From Cetobacterium sp. UBA6069 (GTDB lineage Bacteria; Fusobacteriota; Fusobacteriia; Fusobacteriales; Fusobacteriaceae), in contig DIXX01000023.1 of the NCBI GenBank assembly GCA_002428805.1, positions 8,800-24,312 of the forward strand: a stretch of DNA of 15,513 bases, in the 5' to 3' direction. Below the pieces are notes generated by a model, which was given only the letters and a program-made list of their open reading frames with translations, was not told where the DNA came from and searched no databases. Every line of letters starts with the position of its first letter. Positions within the stretch are counted from its first letter, which is position 1. The translations under genes and the position numbers were made by a program. Positions 1 to 7,591 of this stretch are shown one piece after another.

Positions 1-260
1 CAATCATAATTTGCATAGAAATTTTCTCCAATCTCTATATTGTAACCGTATTCTAATCTAAAGTTTGATTCAATATGCAAATTTTCTCCTGTTTTCCCCA
101 AAAAACCTTTCATTAAATTTTTTCTAGTTTCATAGTCTGTGTCATCTGTTGAGTTGTACTCTTTACAAAATCTCTTTCCAACTTCCCTATCTCTAAGTAG
201 TTGATCATCCATAGGACTATACATCTCTCCAGCTATCATCTTTTCTCTTTCACTCTTCAT
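1..260 (-). CDS. Sugar O-acetyltransferase (maltose/galactoside acetyltransferase family), N-terminal part, cut by window edge
   Basis: The gene starts at an ATG at 258-260 on the minus strand, preceded by a GGGGG ribosome binding site, and runs off the left edge after about 86 codons. The visible residues match the N-terminal 'Mac' region of maltose/galactoside O-acetyltransferases: a KMIAGEMYSPMDDQL segment near residues 8-22, an LRDRE motif, and then the start of the left-handed hexapeptide repeat (NFRLEYGYNIEIGENFYAN). Enzymes of this family transfer acetyl from acetyl-CoA to a sugar hydroxyl in the cytoplasm; the catalytic His lies beyond the edge. It follows the LacI-type repressor gene by about 50 bases on the same strand, so the two are probably co-transcribed. 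The sugar acceptor cannot be told. The link to sucrose use is inferred from position only. Confidence 0.85.
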   Translation of the reverse strand, partial: MKSEREKMIAGEMYSPMDDQLLRDREVGKRFCKEYNSTDDTDYETRKNLMKGFLGKTGENLHIESNFRLEYGYNIEIGENFYANYD

Positions 261-311
261 TACATCCCCCTTTTAGTATTAACTTAAGTTGTACGTATAA
301 TACAATTAATT

Positions 312-1298
312 TTAAATTTTTGCAACGCTTTTTCTTTCTAAAAATTGAAATCCTATACTTTGAAGTTTTTCAACTTTTTCATTTATAATCAATTTTACTA
401 TGCTATTCGCCGCCAACTCCCCTGTTAATTCATTAAAAAATTTTATCGTTGTAAGTGGTGGTACAATTAAATCCGAAACTTTATATCCACCAAATCCAAC
501 TACTGAAATTTCTTCTGGAATTTTTATTCCTAAACTATTCAAAGCTTTAATTGCCCCAAATGCCATATTATCAGTTGCACATACTATACAAGTCGGTTTT
601 TTATTTTTTAAATACTGAATTACTAGCTCTTCAGTTTTATCAATAGTAAAATCACTTTCAATAACCTCTACTCTAGAATTATATTTTTTTAATTCTTCAA
701 TTACTGATTTTTTTCTGATTGCTCCAACTAAAATATCTTTCTCGTCTACTCCTACATATAAAATATCCTTATGTCCGGATTCTCCTATATAATTTCCTAT
801 TATTTTTCCAGCTTCTATCTCATCATTGGCTATCGAGTAGGTTTCATCACAGATCTGTCCTACAAACAAAACAGGAATTTTACTCTTTTTTACAAACTCT
901 CTGTGTTCATCTCTAACTTCAGTCGCCACAAGTACAATTCCTTCAACATTTAATCTGGATAAATTCTCCAAATTTGCCAACTCTAAACAGATATCATGAT
1001 TTGTATTTATTATTAGAGGAATATACCCCAGTATTCTCAACCTGTTATCTAGTTGCATTAAAATTGTTGAGGTTATTGTCGAATCTAAACACGGAACAAT
1101 CACTCCAATAAAACGGTTGTTTCTAGCTTTTATGCCTCTTGCAAAAGCATTCGGTTCGTAATTATACTCAAGAATTACTTTCTCTATTTTTTCTCTAACT
1201 GTTTCACTCACATATCCATCATTAAAAAAACGTGAGACTGTACTTTTTCCTACACCTGAAAGCTCAGCTATCTCTTTTATTGTTAATTTTTTTATCAT
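312..1298 (-). CDS. scrR: LacI/TreR-family repressor, probable sucrose operon repressor
   Basis: This is a LacI-family transcription factor of 328 residues. An N-terminal helix-turn-helix lies at about residues 5-25 (LTIKEIAELSGVGKSTVSRF), a hinge helix at about 47-60 (EYNYEPNAFARGIKA), then a periplasmic-binding-protein-like effector domain to the end. The HTH sequence resembles TreR/ScrR more than LacI itself. The ATG at 1298 is chosen because GAGAG sits 5 bases upstream and the family usually begins M-x-K-K-x-T-I. A GTG 12 bases further upstream (1310) is an alternative with a poorly placed RBS. It is transcribed divergently from scrABK, and a 20-bp CG-centred palindrome lies over the scr start site. 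I therefore infer that it represses scrABK and releases DNA on binding a sugar or sugar phosphate. The exact effector (sucrose, fructose or fructose-1-phosphate) is not visible. Confidence 0.85.
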   Translation of the reverse strand: MIKKLTIKEIAELSGVGKSTVSRFFNDGYVSETVREKIEKVILEYNYEPNAFARGIKARNNRFIGVIVPCLDSTITSTILMQLDNRLRILGYIPLIINTNHDICLELANLENLSRLNVEGIVLVATEVRDEHREFVKKSKIPVLFVGQICDETYSIANDEIEAGKIIGNYIGESGHKDILYVGVDEKDILVGAIRKKSVIEELKKYNSRVEVIESDFTIDKTEELVIQYLKNKKPTCIVCATDNMAFGAIKALNSLGIKIPEEISVVGFGGYKVSDLIVPPLTTIKFFNELTGELAANSIVKLIINEKVEKLQSIGFQFLERKSVAKI

Positions 1299-1345
1299 AT
1301 TTTCTCTCACATCTCTCTAACTTTTCTTTTTTATTTACTTTCTAA

Positions 1346-1374
1346 ATTATAACCTATTGATTTTAACTTTTCAA
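1346..1374 (-). promoter_or_regulatory. Promoter of the LacI-family repressor gene
   Basis: On the minus strand, TTGAAA (1374-1369) is followed after exactly 17 bases by TATAAT (1351-1346). The start would fall near 1339, leaving a leader of about 40 bases before the ATG at 1298. No operator-like palindrome is seen beside this promoter, so autoregulation is not evident. Confidence 0.65.
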
Positions 1375-1482
1375 TTTAAAAAAATTATAATAGATAATAA
1401 ATAAAAATTATATTTAACTGTACTTAAAATACACTTTAAGACTGTTTTTTGTTTAAAAAATACTTTTTACAAAAATAAAAGT

Positions 1483-1511
1483 TTGACTTTTTGTAAAATA
1501 TATAATATATT
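1483..1511 (+). promoter_or_regulatory. Promoter of the scrABK operon
   Basis: TTGACT (1483-1488), a 17-base spacer, then TATATT (1506-1511) put the start of transcription near 1518. The putative operator begins at that point. The flanks are very AT-rich and no second promoter of similar quality is seen before scrA. Confidence 0.7.
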
Positions 1512-1518
1512 AAACAAT

Positions 1519-1538
1519 ATATGGGAACGGTCCCATAT
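1519..1538 (+). promoter_or_regulatory. LacI-type operator upstream of scrA
   Basis: ATATGGGA-ACGG-TCCCATAT: two perfect 8-base arms around a 4-base centre. The palindrome is centred on CG, as is typical of LacI/GalR-family operators. It covers the predicted transcription start, where a bound repressor would block initiation. The GC-rich core stands out from its AT-rich surroundings. Assignment to the divergent repressor at 312-1298 is inferred from proximity. Confidence 0.8.
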
Positions 1539-1572
1539 TTAAAAAATAATTTTATATTTTGGAGGTTTCAAA

Positions 1573-2943
1573 ATGGATTATAAAAAAACTGCTGAATTTA
1601 TTCTTGAGAATATCGGAACAGAAAATAACATTTCAACTGTTGGTCACTGTGCTACTAGATTAAGAGTTGTTGTTAAGGATCAAACTATCGTTAACTTAGA
1701 TAATTTAAAAAAGAACCCAGATGTAAAAGGAGCTTTTTTCTCTAATGGACAACTACAAATTATATTAGGTCAAGGAGCTGTTAATAAAGTTTGTGCAGCT
1801 ATTTTAGGAGAAGCTAAAATAGAAGAATCATCTTTAGAAGATGTTAAAAAAGATCAAATGAAAAATCTTAACGCCTTCCAAAGATTTGCTAGAACACTTT
1901 CAAATATTTTTGTACCAATTATCCCTGCTATTGTTGCAAGTGGACTTCTAATGGGAGTTTTAGGAATGGGGAAAACTTTTGGATGGTTTTCTGGAGATTC
2001 ATCATTATTTGAGCTTCTAGATATGTTCTCGAATACAGCTTTCGTATTTCTACCTATTATCTTAGCTTTCTCTGCTGCAAAAGAGTTTGGAGCAAATCCA
2101 TATCTTGCTGCTGCACTTGGAGGAATCTTAATACATCCAGCTCTACAAAATGCTTGGACTGTTGGAAATGGAATATCTGGATATTTCAATCTATTTGGAA
2201 TGAACTTTGCTAAAATTGGTTATCAAGGTACAGTTTTACCAATATTAATCGCTGTTTGGGTTATGAGCTTAATCGAAAAAAACTTAAGAAAAATCGTTCC
2301 AAATATGCTTGATATTATTGTTACTCCGTTCTTAACAATACTTATAACTGGATTCATAAGTATTACTGTTATAGGTCCTTTAGGTAGAGTTGTTGGGGAT
2401 GGAATATCTTTCGGTTTACAATACATCTACACAACTTTAGGAGTTTTTGCTGGAATAATCTTGGGTGGTAGTTACTCTTCTATCGTTATAACAGGAATGC
2501 ATCACAGCTTCCACGCTATAGAAGCTAACCTTTTAGCTAATCCAAATGTTGGAAAAAATTTCCTACTACCTCTTTGGTCTATGGCAAACGTTGCTCAAGG
2601 TGGAGCTGCTATGGCTGTATTCTTCAAAACTAAAAGTAGTACTATGAAATCTATCGCACTACCTGCAGCTCTTTCATGTCTTCTAGGAATTACAGAAGCT
2701 GCACTATTCGGAGTTAACTTAAGACTTGGAAAACCATTTATTGGAGCTATTATCGGTGGAGCTCTAGGTGGAGCATACATTACTCTCACTAAGGTTTCTA
2801 TGAACGCTGTTGGAGTTACTGGAATTCCAGGAATCTCTATTGTTCAACCAGAATCTATGATAAACTATATAATTGCATTACTTATTAGTTTTATCGGAGC
2901 TGGAGTTGCAACTATAATCCTTGGATTTAAAGATGAGGTGTAA
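1573..2943 (+). CDS. scrA: PTS sucrose-specific EIIBC component
   Basis: This is a membrane sugar permease of the phosphotransferase system, 456 residues, the usual length for sucrose EIIBC. It takes up sucrose and delivers sucrose-6-phosphate to the cytoplasm. The EIIB domain is residues 1 to about 85, with the phosphorylated cysteine C26 in VGHCATRLR. The EIIC domain follows from about residue 105 with multiple membrane segments, the ITGMHHSFHAIE motif at about 307-318, and GITEAALFG at 372-380, which is typical of the sucrose/trehalose/beta-glucoside group. No EIIA domain is fused at the C terminus, so phosphate must come from an EIIA-Glc-type protein encoded elsewhere. GGAGG at 1561-1565 supports the ATG. 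It is the first gene of a three-gene operon; scrB starts two bases after its stop codon. Confidence 0.95.
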   Translation: MDYKKTAEFILENIGTENNISTVGHCATRLRVVVKDQTIVNLDNLKKNPDVKGAFFSNGQLQIILGQGAVNKVCAAILGEAKIEESSLEDVKKDQMKNLNAFQRFARTLSNIFVPIIPAIVASGLLMGVLGMGKTFGWFSGDSSLFELLDMFSNTAFVFLPIILAFSAAKEFGANPYLAAALGGILIHPALQNAWTVGNGISGYFNLFGMNFAKIGYQGTVLPILIAVWVMSLIEKNLRKIVPNMLDIIVTPFLTILITGFISITVIGPLGRVVGDGISFGLQYIYTTLGVFAGIILGGSYSSIVITGMHHSFHAIEANLLANPNVGKNFLLPLWSMANVAQGGAAMAVFFKTKSSTMKSIALPAALSCLLGITEAALFGVNLRLGKPFIGAIIGGALGGAYITLTKVSMNAVGVTGIPGISIVQPESMINYIIALLISFIGAGVATIILGFKDEV

Positions 2944-2944
2944 T

Positions 2945-4297
2945 ATGTGGAAACCTAAATTTCATATTGCACCACCTCACGGTTTACTAAACGACCCAAA
3001 CGGACTTATTTATTGGAATAAAGAGTACCATCTATTTTACCAGTGGAATCCAAATGGTTGTGAGCACAAAACAAAACATTGGGCTCACTTAAAGAGTAAA
3101 GACTTAATCAATTGGGAAACTCTTCCAATTGCTTTAAGTCCAACTGATTGGTTTGATAAAAACGGATGCTATTCTGGAAGTGCTATTGAAAAAGATGGAG
3201 AGATTTATCTTTTCTATACTGGAAATGTTAAAAATAATGACATTAGAGAAAGTTATCAATGCTTAGCTACTTCAAAGGATGGAATAAATTTCGAAAAAAA
3301 AGGTCCTGTTATACACGATAGAGATATTCCTAAAGAATATACTCGTCACTTTAGAGATCCTAAAATTTTTATAGAGAACGGAATCTATAAGATGGTTATA
3401 GGTGCTCAAAGAGTTGACTTAACAGGAACAGTTGTAGTTTTCTCATCAAAAGATTTAATCAATTGGAGTTTTGATAAAGAGGTTATAAACGGTGATTTTG
3501 GCTTTATGTGTGAGTGTCCAGATTTTATAACTGATAAAGATAACTCAGCCTTACTTTTCTCTCCTCAAGGAATAGAAGCAAATGGTGATTTATACAACAA
3601 CAGATATCAATCTGGTTATATAATAAGAGACTTAGAAGAAATTAACCAAAATAATTTTATTGAGCTAGACCGTGGATTTGAGTTTTATGCTCCCCAAACT
3701 TTTATTGATGAATTCAATAAAAATGTTTTAATTGGATGGATGGGAATGCCTGAAGAGTTAGAACATCCAAGTATTGAAAACGAAAATTGGGTACACTCTC
3801 TAACTCTACCAAGAACTCTTGAGATAAAAAATAATAAAATTTTACAAACTCCACATCCTAACTTAAAAAAATTAAGAAAGGATGAAATAACTTTAGAAAA
3901 TATCACAGTAAATGAGATTTTAAATCTTTCTGATTTTAATATCTCTGGAGATTGTTATGAACTAATAATCGATTTAAAAAATTTAAATACTGATTTTAAA
4001 ATTGATTTAAGAATTGGTGAAAATGAAAAAACTACTTTCTCTTATGATTATAAAAATAAAAAAGCAACTTTAGATAGAAATATTTCTGGAGCTGGCTATG
4101 ACGGAAGCAGAAGTTGTTCTCTCGAAGTTTTAGAAAAAATCCATATATTTATGGATAACTCTTCAGTCGAAATATTTTTAAATGATGGAGAAGAAGTGTT
4201 TACAGGCAATATTTATCCAAATAAAAATAGTTTAGGTATTGAAATTATGACTAAAATGTTGTTTACTATACCTATGATAAAGTTTTTTAAAATTTAA
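2945..4297 (+). CDS. scrB: Sucrose-6-phosphate hydrolase (GH32 invertase)
   Basis: A 450-residue glycoside hydrolase family 32 enzyme that splits sucrose-6-phosphate into glucose-6-phosphate and fructose in the cytoplasm. The three catalytic motifs are present: the nucleophile Asp17 in LLNDPNG, Asp138 of FRDP (transition-state stabiliser) and Glu190 of ECPD (acid/base). The N-terminal five-blade propeller is followed from about residue 320 by the C-terminal beta-sandwich typical of GH32. There is no signal peptide, consistent with action on a phosphorylated cytoplasmic substrate. The ATG at 2945 is chosen because GAGGTG (2934-2939) lies 5 bases upstream. An in-frame ATG at 2921 would overlap scrA and add eight unlikely residues. 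The gene starts two bases after the scrA stop, which suggests translational coupling. Confidence 0.95.
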   Translation: MWKPKFHIAPPHGLLNDPNGLIYWNKEYHLFYQWNPNGCEHKTKHWAHLKSKDLINWETLPIALSPTDWFDKNGCYSGSAIEKDGEIYLFYTGNVKNNDIRESYQCLATSKDGINFEKKGPVIHDRDIPKEYTRHFRDPKIFIENGIYKMVIGAQRVDLTGTVVVFSSKDLINWSFDKEVINGDFGFMCECPDFITDKDNSALLFSPQGIEANGDLYNNRYQSGYIIRDLEEINQNNFIELDRGFEFYAPQTFIDEFNKNVLIGWMGMPEELEHPSIENENWVHSLTLPRTLEIKNNKILQTPHPNLKKLRKDEITLENITVNEILNLSDFNISGDCYELIIDLKNLNTDFKIDLRIGENEKTTFSYDYKNKKATLDRNISGAGYDGSRSCSLEVLEKIHIFMDNSSVEIFLNDGEEVFTGNIYPNKNSLGIEIMTKMLFTIPMIKFFKI

Positions 4298-4308
4298 TGG
4301 AGGGTATA

Positions 4309-5175
4309 ATGAAACTAGGAGCTATTGAAGCTGGAGGAACAAAATTTGTTTGCGGAATCGCAACTGAAAATGGGGAGATATTAGAAAGAGTAAGTTTTCC
4401 TACTGAAACACCAGAGATTACTTTACAAAAAGTTTACGATTTCTTTAAAGATAAAGGGGTAGAAGCTATCGGAGTCGGATCATTTGGTCCAATCGATCCA
4501 AATCCAGAGTCTGAAACTTACGGCTATATCACTAAAACACCTAAAAAATATTGGAGTGACTTCAATTTAATTGGTGAATTACAAAAAAATCTAAATGTAC
4601 CTATGGCATTTGATACAGATGTTAATGGAGCTGCACTTGGAGAAGCAACTTGGGGAGCTGCTAAAGGATTAAAAAACTGTTTATATTTAACTATCGGAAC
4701 TGGAATCGGAGGAGGATTACTTGCTTCAGGAAAATTAGTTCACGGAATGTTACACCCTGAGATGGGACATATCTTCGTTAGAAGACACTCTGAGGATACA
4801 TATACTGGAAAATGTCCGTTCCATCATGATTGCCTTGAAGGATTGGCTGCAGGTCCAGCTATTGAAGAGAGATGGGGAGTGAAAGCTTATGAACTACCTG
4901 TTGACCATAAAGCTTGGGAAATTGAAGCTTACTACATTGCACAAGCATTAGTAAACTATATTCTTATTGCTTCACCTGAAAAAATAATTCTTGGTGGAGG
5001 AGTTATGAAACAAATTCAACTGTTCCCTTTAATTAGAAAAAATGTTAAAGAGTTGTTAAATAACTATGTTCAAACTAAAGAGATTCTAGAAAATATTGAT
5101 AACTATATAGTTGCTCCAGGACTTGGAGATAACGCAGGACTATTAGGTTCTATCGCTTTAGCTATGAATATATAG
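4309..5175 (+). CDS. scrK: Fructokinase, ROK family
   Basis: A 288-residue ROK-family kinase that phosphorylates fructose released by ScrB to fructose-6-phosphate with ATP. Visible motifs are the N-terminal phosphate loop GAIEAGGTKF (4-13), the catalytic Asp in FDTDVNGAA (about D104), the glycine-rich TIGTGIGGG (128-136) and a zinc site made by H154 (EMGH) with C169-x2-H172-x2-C175. This arrangement is characteristic of bacterial ROK fructokinases. The ATG at 4309 follows GGAGGG (4299-4304). An upstream in-frame ATG at 4297 overlaps the scrB stop and would place the RBS inside the gene, so it is rejected. This is the last gene of the sucrose operon, followed 15 bases later by an intrinsic terminator. 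Confidence 0.94.
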   Translation: MKLGAIEAGGTKFVCGIATENGEILERVSFPTETPEITLQKVYDFFKDKGVEAIGVGSFGPIDPNPESETYGYITKTPKKYWSDFNLIGELQKNLNVPMAFDTDVNGAALGEATWGAAKGLKNCLYLTIGTGIGGGLLASGKLVHGMLHPEMGHIFVRRHSEDTYTGKCPFHHDCLEGLAAGPAIEERWGVKAYELPVDHKAWEIEAYYIAQALVNYILIASPEKIILGGGVMKQIQLFPLIRKNVKELLNNYVQTKEILENIDNYIVAPGLGDNAGLLGSIALAMNI

Positions 5176-5190
5176 TATTCATTTAAATAA

Positions 5191-5219
5191 AAGAGCTATC
5201 ATTTTGATAGCTCTTTTTT
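5191..5219 (+). terminator. Intrinsic terminator of scrABK
   Basis: A perfect 10-bp stem AAGAGCTATC / GATAGCTCTT with a 5-base loop (5201-5205) is followed by a T run to 5219. It separates the sucrose operon from the phytase/Phn operon downstream. Confidence 0.92.
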
Positions 5220-5249
5220 GTTTACTCAAATGTATATAAAATAACATAT

Positions 5250-5294
5250 CTTTTACTCTGTATTAATTTTCTATTAACCTTTTACCTATATAAT
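5250..5294 (+). promoter_or_regulatory. Promoter of the phytase-Phn operon with Pho-box-like direct repeats
   Basis: TATAAT at 5289-5294 is a perfect -10 box, but no good -35 box lies 16-18 bases upstream. Instead, TTTACT (5252), TTAATT (5263) and TTAACC (5274) begin at exact 11-base intervals. The last ends 9 bases before the -10 box, and a further TTTACC follows at 5281. Response regulators of the PhoB/PhoP group bind direct repeats of 11-bp period that replace the -35 element (in Bacillus, TTNACA with about 5-base spacing). The layout therefore suggests activation on phosphate starvation. The promoter call is firm; the Pho assignment is inference. Confidence 0.6.
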
Positions 5295-5327
5295 ATATGT
5301 AATAAAAAATATAAAGGGAGATATTAA

Positions 5328-6602
5328 ATGAAACTTATAACTACTTTGCTTCTGGTTGCAACTTCTACGTCAATAGCATTTGCATCAGATTTTGAATTTT
5401 TGGGAACAAAGCAACCTTATAACTTTGAAAAATCAACAATCACTCCTATCCCTGCAGGATATAAACCTCTTTTCATTAATCATTTAGGAAGACACGGTTC
5501 TAGACACCTTTCTTCACCCAAGTATGATATATCTGTGTTTGAACTACTTTCAATAGCAGAAAAAGATGGTGCTATTACACCTGAAGGTCTTAAATTGAAA
5601 GAAAATGTTGCTAAAATTATGGAGATTGAAAAAGGAAACTATGGACTTTTAACTGAAGTTGGAGCAGAAGAGCAAAGAGGAATCGCTAAAAGATTCTATG
5701 AAAATAATAAAGAAATCTTTGGAAGAGATATTATAGCGAGTTCTACTTATGTTGAAAGAGCTGGACAAAGTAGAGACGCTTTTTTAGAAGAACTCTCAAA
5801 ATACACACCATCAACTAATTTCAAAATTTCAACAAATACTAAAAAAGATAATATTTTAAGATTCTATGACCTTTCACCTGAATATGAAGAGTTTGCAGAT
5901 CACGGAGCTTGGAGAAAAGATGTTGAAAAATATGCTAAAAGTAAAGATTTTAACAACGAAGTTTTAAACAAATTATTCTCAAAAGAGTTTATAGCTAGAC
6001 TTGAAAAAGGTGAGTTTAATTTAAAAGATGCTAAAGGGAAAACAGTTTTAAAAAATCCAACAGATGCTGTTAGAAATATATATGATCTTTATATTATCCA
6101 ATCTAATATTGGAGTAGATCTAGGTATTGGAAGCCTTTTCTCTAAAGAACAATTAAAATGGTACGAAGAAGTGGATAATCTTTATGATTTTTATGAAAAA
6201 GGTCCTGGTAAAAACGGAGAAAATATCGCCACTACAATTGCACTACCATTATTAAAAGATTTCATTCAAACAAGTGATGAAGCTCTTCTTAATAAAAATA
6301 TAACTGCGAATTTAAGATTTGCTCATGCTGAAACAATGATTCCATTTATAACTCTTTTAGAAATTAATGGAATGGCTGTTAAGCAAGATAAAGTTGAAGA
6401 TGTTTATAAAACTTGGTTAGGTAGAGAGGTCTCAGGAATGTCGACAAACATTCAGTGGCTATTCTACAACAATGATAAAAATGATGTCATCGTTAAAATG
6501 CTTCACAATGAAAAAGAGGTTAATCTACCTATCAATAGTTCTATGAAGCCATACTATAAATGGGATGATATTAAGAGCTTCTACGAAACAAAACTAAAAT
6601 AA
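5328..6602 (+). CDS. Secreted histidine phosphatase, MINPP-type phytase
   Basis: A 424-residue clade-2 histidine phosphatase. Residues 1-20 form a Sec signal peptide (KL, a hydrophobic core, then AFAS before DFEF), so the enzyme acts outside the cytoplasm. The catalytic motif GRHGSRH (54-60) gives the nucleophile H56. The second motif is HAE at 333-335. HAE in place of HD marks the multiple inositol polyphosphate phosphatase (MINPP) branch, known in animals and in gut Bacteroides, which removes phosphates from inositol hexakisphosphate and lower forms. AAAGGGAG (5313-5320) precedes the ATG by 7 bases. It is the first gene of an operon with a Phn-type importer, so it probably releases phosphate or small phosphate esters for uptake. 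Substrate range is inferred; a broader acid phosphatase activity is possible. Confidence 0.85.
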   Translation: MKLITTLLLVATSTSIAFASDFEFLGTKQPYNFEKSTITPIPAGYKPLFINHLGRHGSRHLSSPKYDISVFELLSIAEKDGAITPEGLKLKENVAKIMEIEKGNYGLLTEVGAEEQRGIAKRFYENNKEIFGRDIIASSTYVERAGQSRDAFLEELSKYTPSTNFKISTNTKKDNILRFYDLSPEYEEFADHGAWRKDVEKYAKSKDFNNEVLNKLFSKEFIARLEKGEFNLKDAKGKTVLKNPTDAVRNIYDLYIIQSNIGVDLGIGSLFSKEQLKWYEEVDNLYDFYEKGPGKNGENIATTIALPLLKDFIQTSDEALLNKNITANLRFAHAETMIPFITLLEINGMAVKQDKVEDVYKTWLGREVSGMSTNIQWLFYNNDKNDVIVKMLHNEKEVNLPINSSMKPYYKWDDIKSFYETKLK

Positions 6603-6625
6603 TTTACAATTTGGAGGGAATTAAA

Positions 6626-7546
6626 TTGAAAAAATTTGATAAAATACTGACACTTGGTTTATTAGGAACATCTTTATTTATAGCTGGGTGTGGAAAAAAA
6701 GATAGTGGAGAACAAAAATTAGTTATCGCTTTTGGAATTGACGAAGACCTTGAGATGAAAGTAAAAGCTAAAGATCAATTCTTAAAAGATTTAGAAGCTA
6801 GTGTTGGAATGAAAGTTGAATGGTTTGAACCATCTTCTGATATGGCTTTAAGAGAATCTTTAAGAGCTAAGAAAAATAGAACGGATATCGCATACACTGG
6901 TGCTATGCCTTACTTTATAACTTCTCAAAGAACTAAGATAGAGCCTCTTGTTTCTTTTGCAAAAGATGGAAAAAAAGAGAACTGGGGAAAATTCTCATAC
7001 TTCATCACAAGACCTGATACAAATATAAACGGCTTTACTAAAGAGGATTTAATCAATCCTACTAGACCATACACTTTTGCTTATACAAAGCAATCTTCTG
7101 GTTCAACTTATCTTTGGCCAGTAAATGATCTTATCAGTAGTAAAATTATAAAAGATACAAATGAGTTCAACACTAAATTTAAGCCTTATGAAACAGGTTC
7201 AACAACAAATACCGTTAGAGCTTTACTTGATAAAGATGCTGATATTGGAGTTATCTCATCAAACTCATATATAAAAAATAGAAAATTCTTTACTCCAGAT
7301 AATCATAAAATTATCTATAAGAGTTCTGTTATTCCAGACAACTTATGGCTGGTACAACAAGATTTACCAAAAGAGTTAAAGCAAAAGTTAGAAAACTTCT
7401 TCTTAAATTATAATGACCCTAGTTTTATGCAAAACTTCTACGGTAAAAAAGATGGAGAGCAGCATATCAAAGTGGAGCTTAAAGATTTCGATATAATTGG
7501 ACAAGTTATGAAAAATCTTAACTTAACAGAACTTAGTACAGATTAA
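6626..7546 (+). CDS. phnD: PhnD-type substrate-binding lipoprotein of an ABC transporter
   Basis: A 306-residue solute-binding protein of the PhnD (phosphate/phosphite/phosphonate) family. It has a lipoprotein signal: a positively charged start, a hydrophobic core and lipobox FIAGC with C22 as the lipidated residue. The mature domain shows family features: RTDIAYTGAMPY (85-96), the anion-binding loop KQSSGST (155-161) and TVRALLDKDADIGVIS (196-211). The start is a TTG at 6626, preceded by GGAGGG (6613-6618) at 7 bases. An in-frame TTG at 6611 overlaps that RBS and is rejected. It lies 23 bases after the phytase gene and upstream of its ATPase and two permeases. The ligand could be phosphate, phosphite, a phosphonate or a small phosphate ester; sequence alone does not decide. 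Confidence 0.9.
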   Translation: MKKFDKILTLGLLGTSLFIAGCGKKDSGEQKLVIAFGIDEDLEMKVKAKDQFLKDLEASVGMKVEWFEPSSDMALRESLRAKKNRTDIAYTGAMPYFITSQRTKIEPLVSFAKDGKKENWGKFSYFITRPDTNINGFTKEDLINPTRPYTFAYTKQSSGSTYLWPVNDLISSKIIKDTNEFNTKFKPYETGSTTNTVRALLDKDADIGVISSNSYIKNRKFFTPDNHKIIYKSSVIPDNLWLVQQDLPKELKQKLENFFLNYNDPSFMQNFYGKKDGEQHIKVELKDFDIIGQVMKNLNLTELSTD

Positions 7547-7591
7547 TTGTATAAAAATAATAAATAATTTTAGTTAGTGAAAGGGAGAAAA

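Noticed and set aside
400..953. Plus-strand ORFs inside the repressor gene, and similar short opposite-strand ORFs inside scrA, scrB, phnC and the permease genes
   Set aside because: They are shadows of well-supported genes, with no RBS, no recognisable domain and composition of reverse-complement coding.
1423..1440. Inverted repeat CTTAAA-N6-TTTAAG in the scr intergenic region
   Set aside because: The arms are short and mostly A/T in a very AT-rich stretch. It lies well upstream of the scr -35 box and no known regulator pattern fits, so chance is likely.
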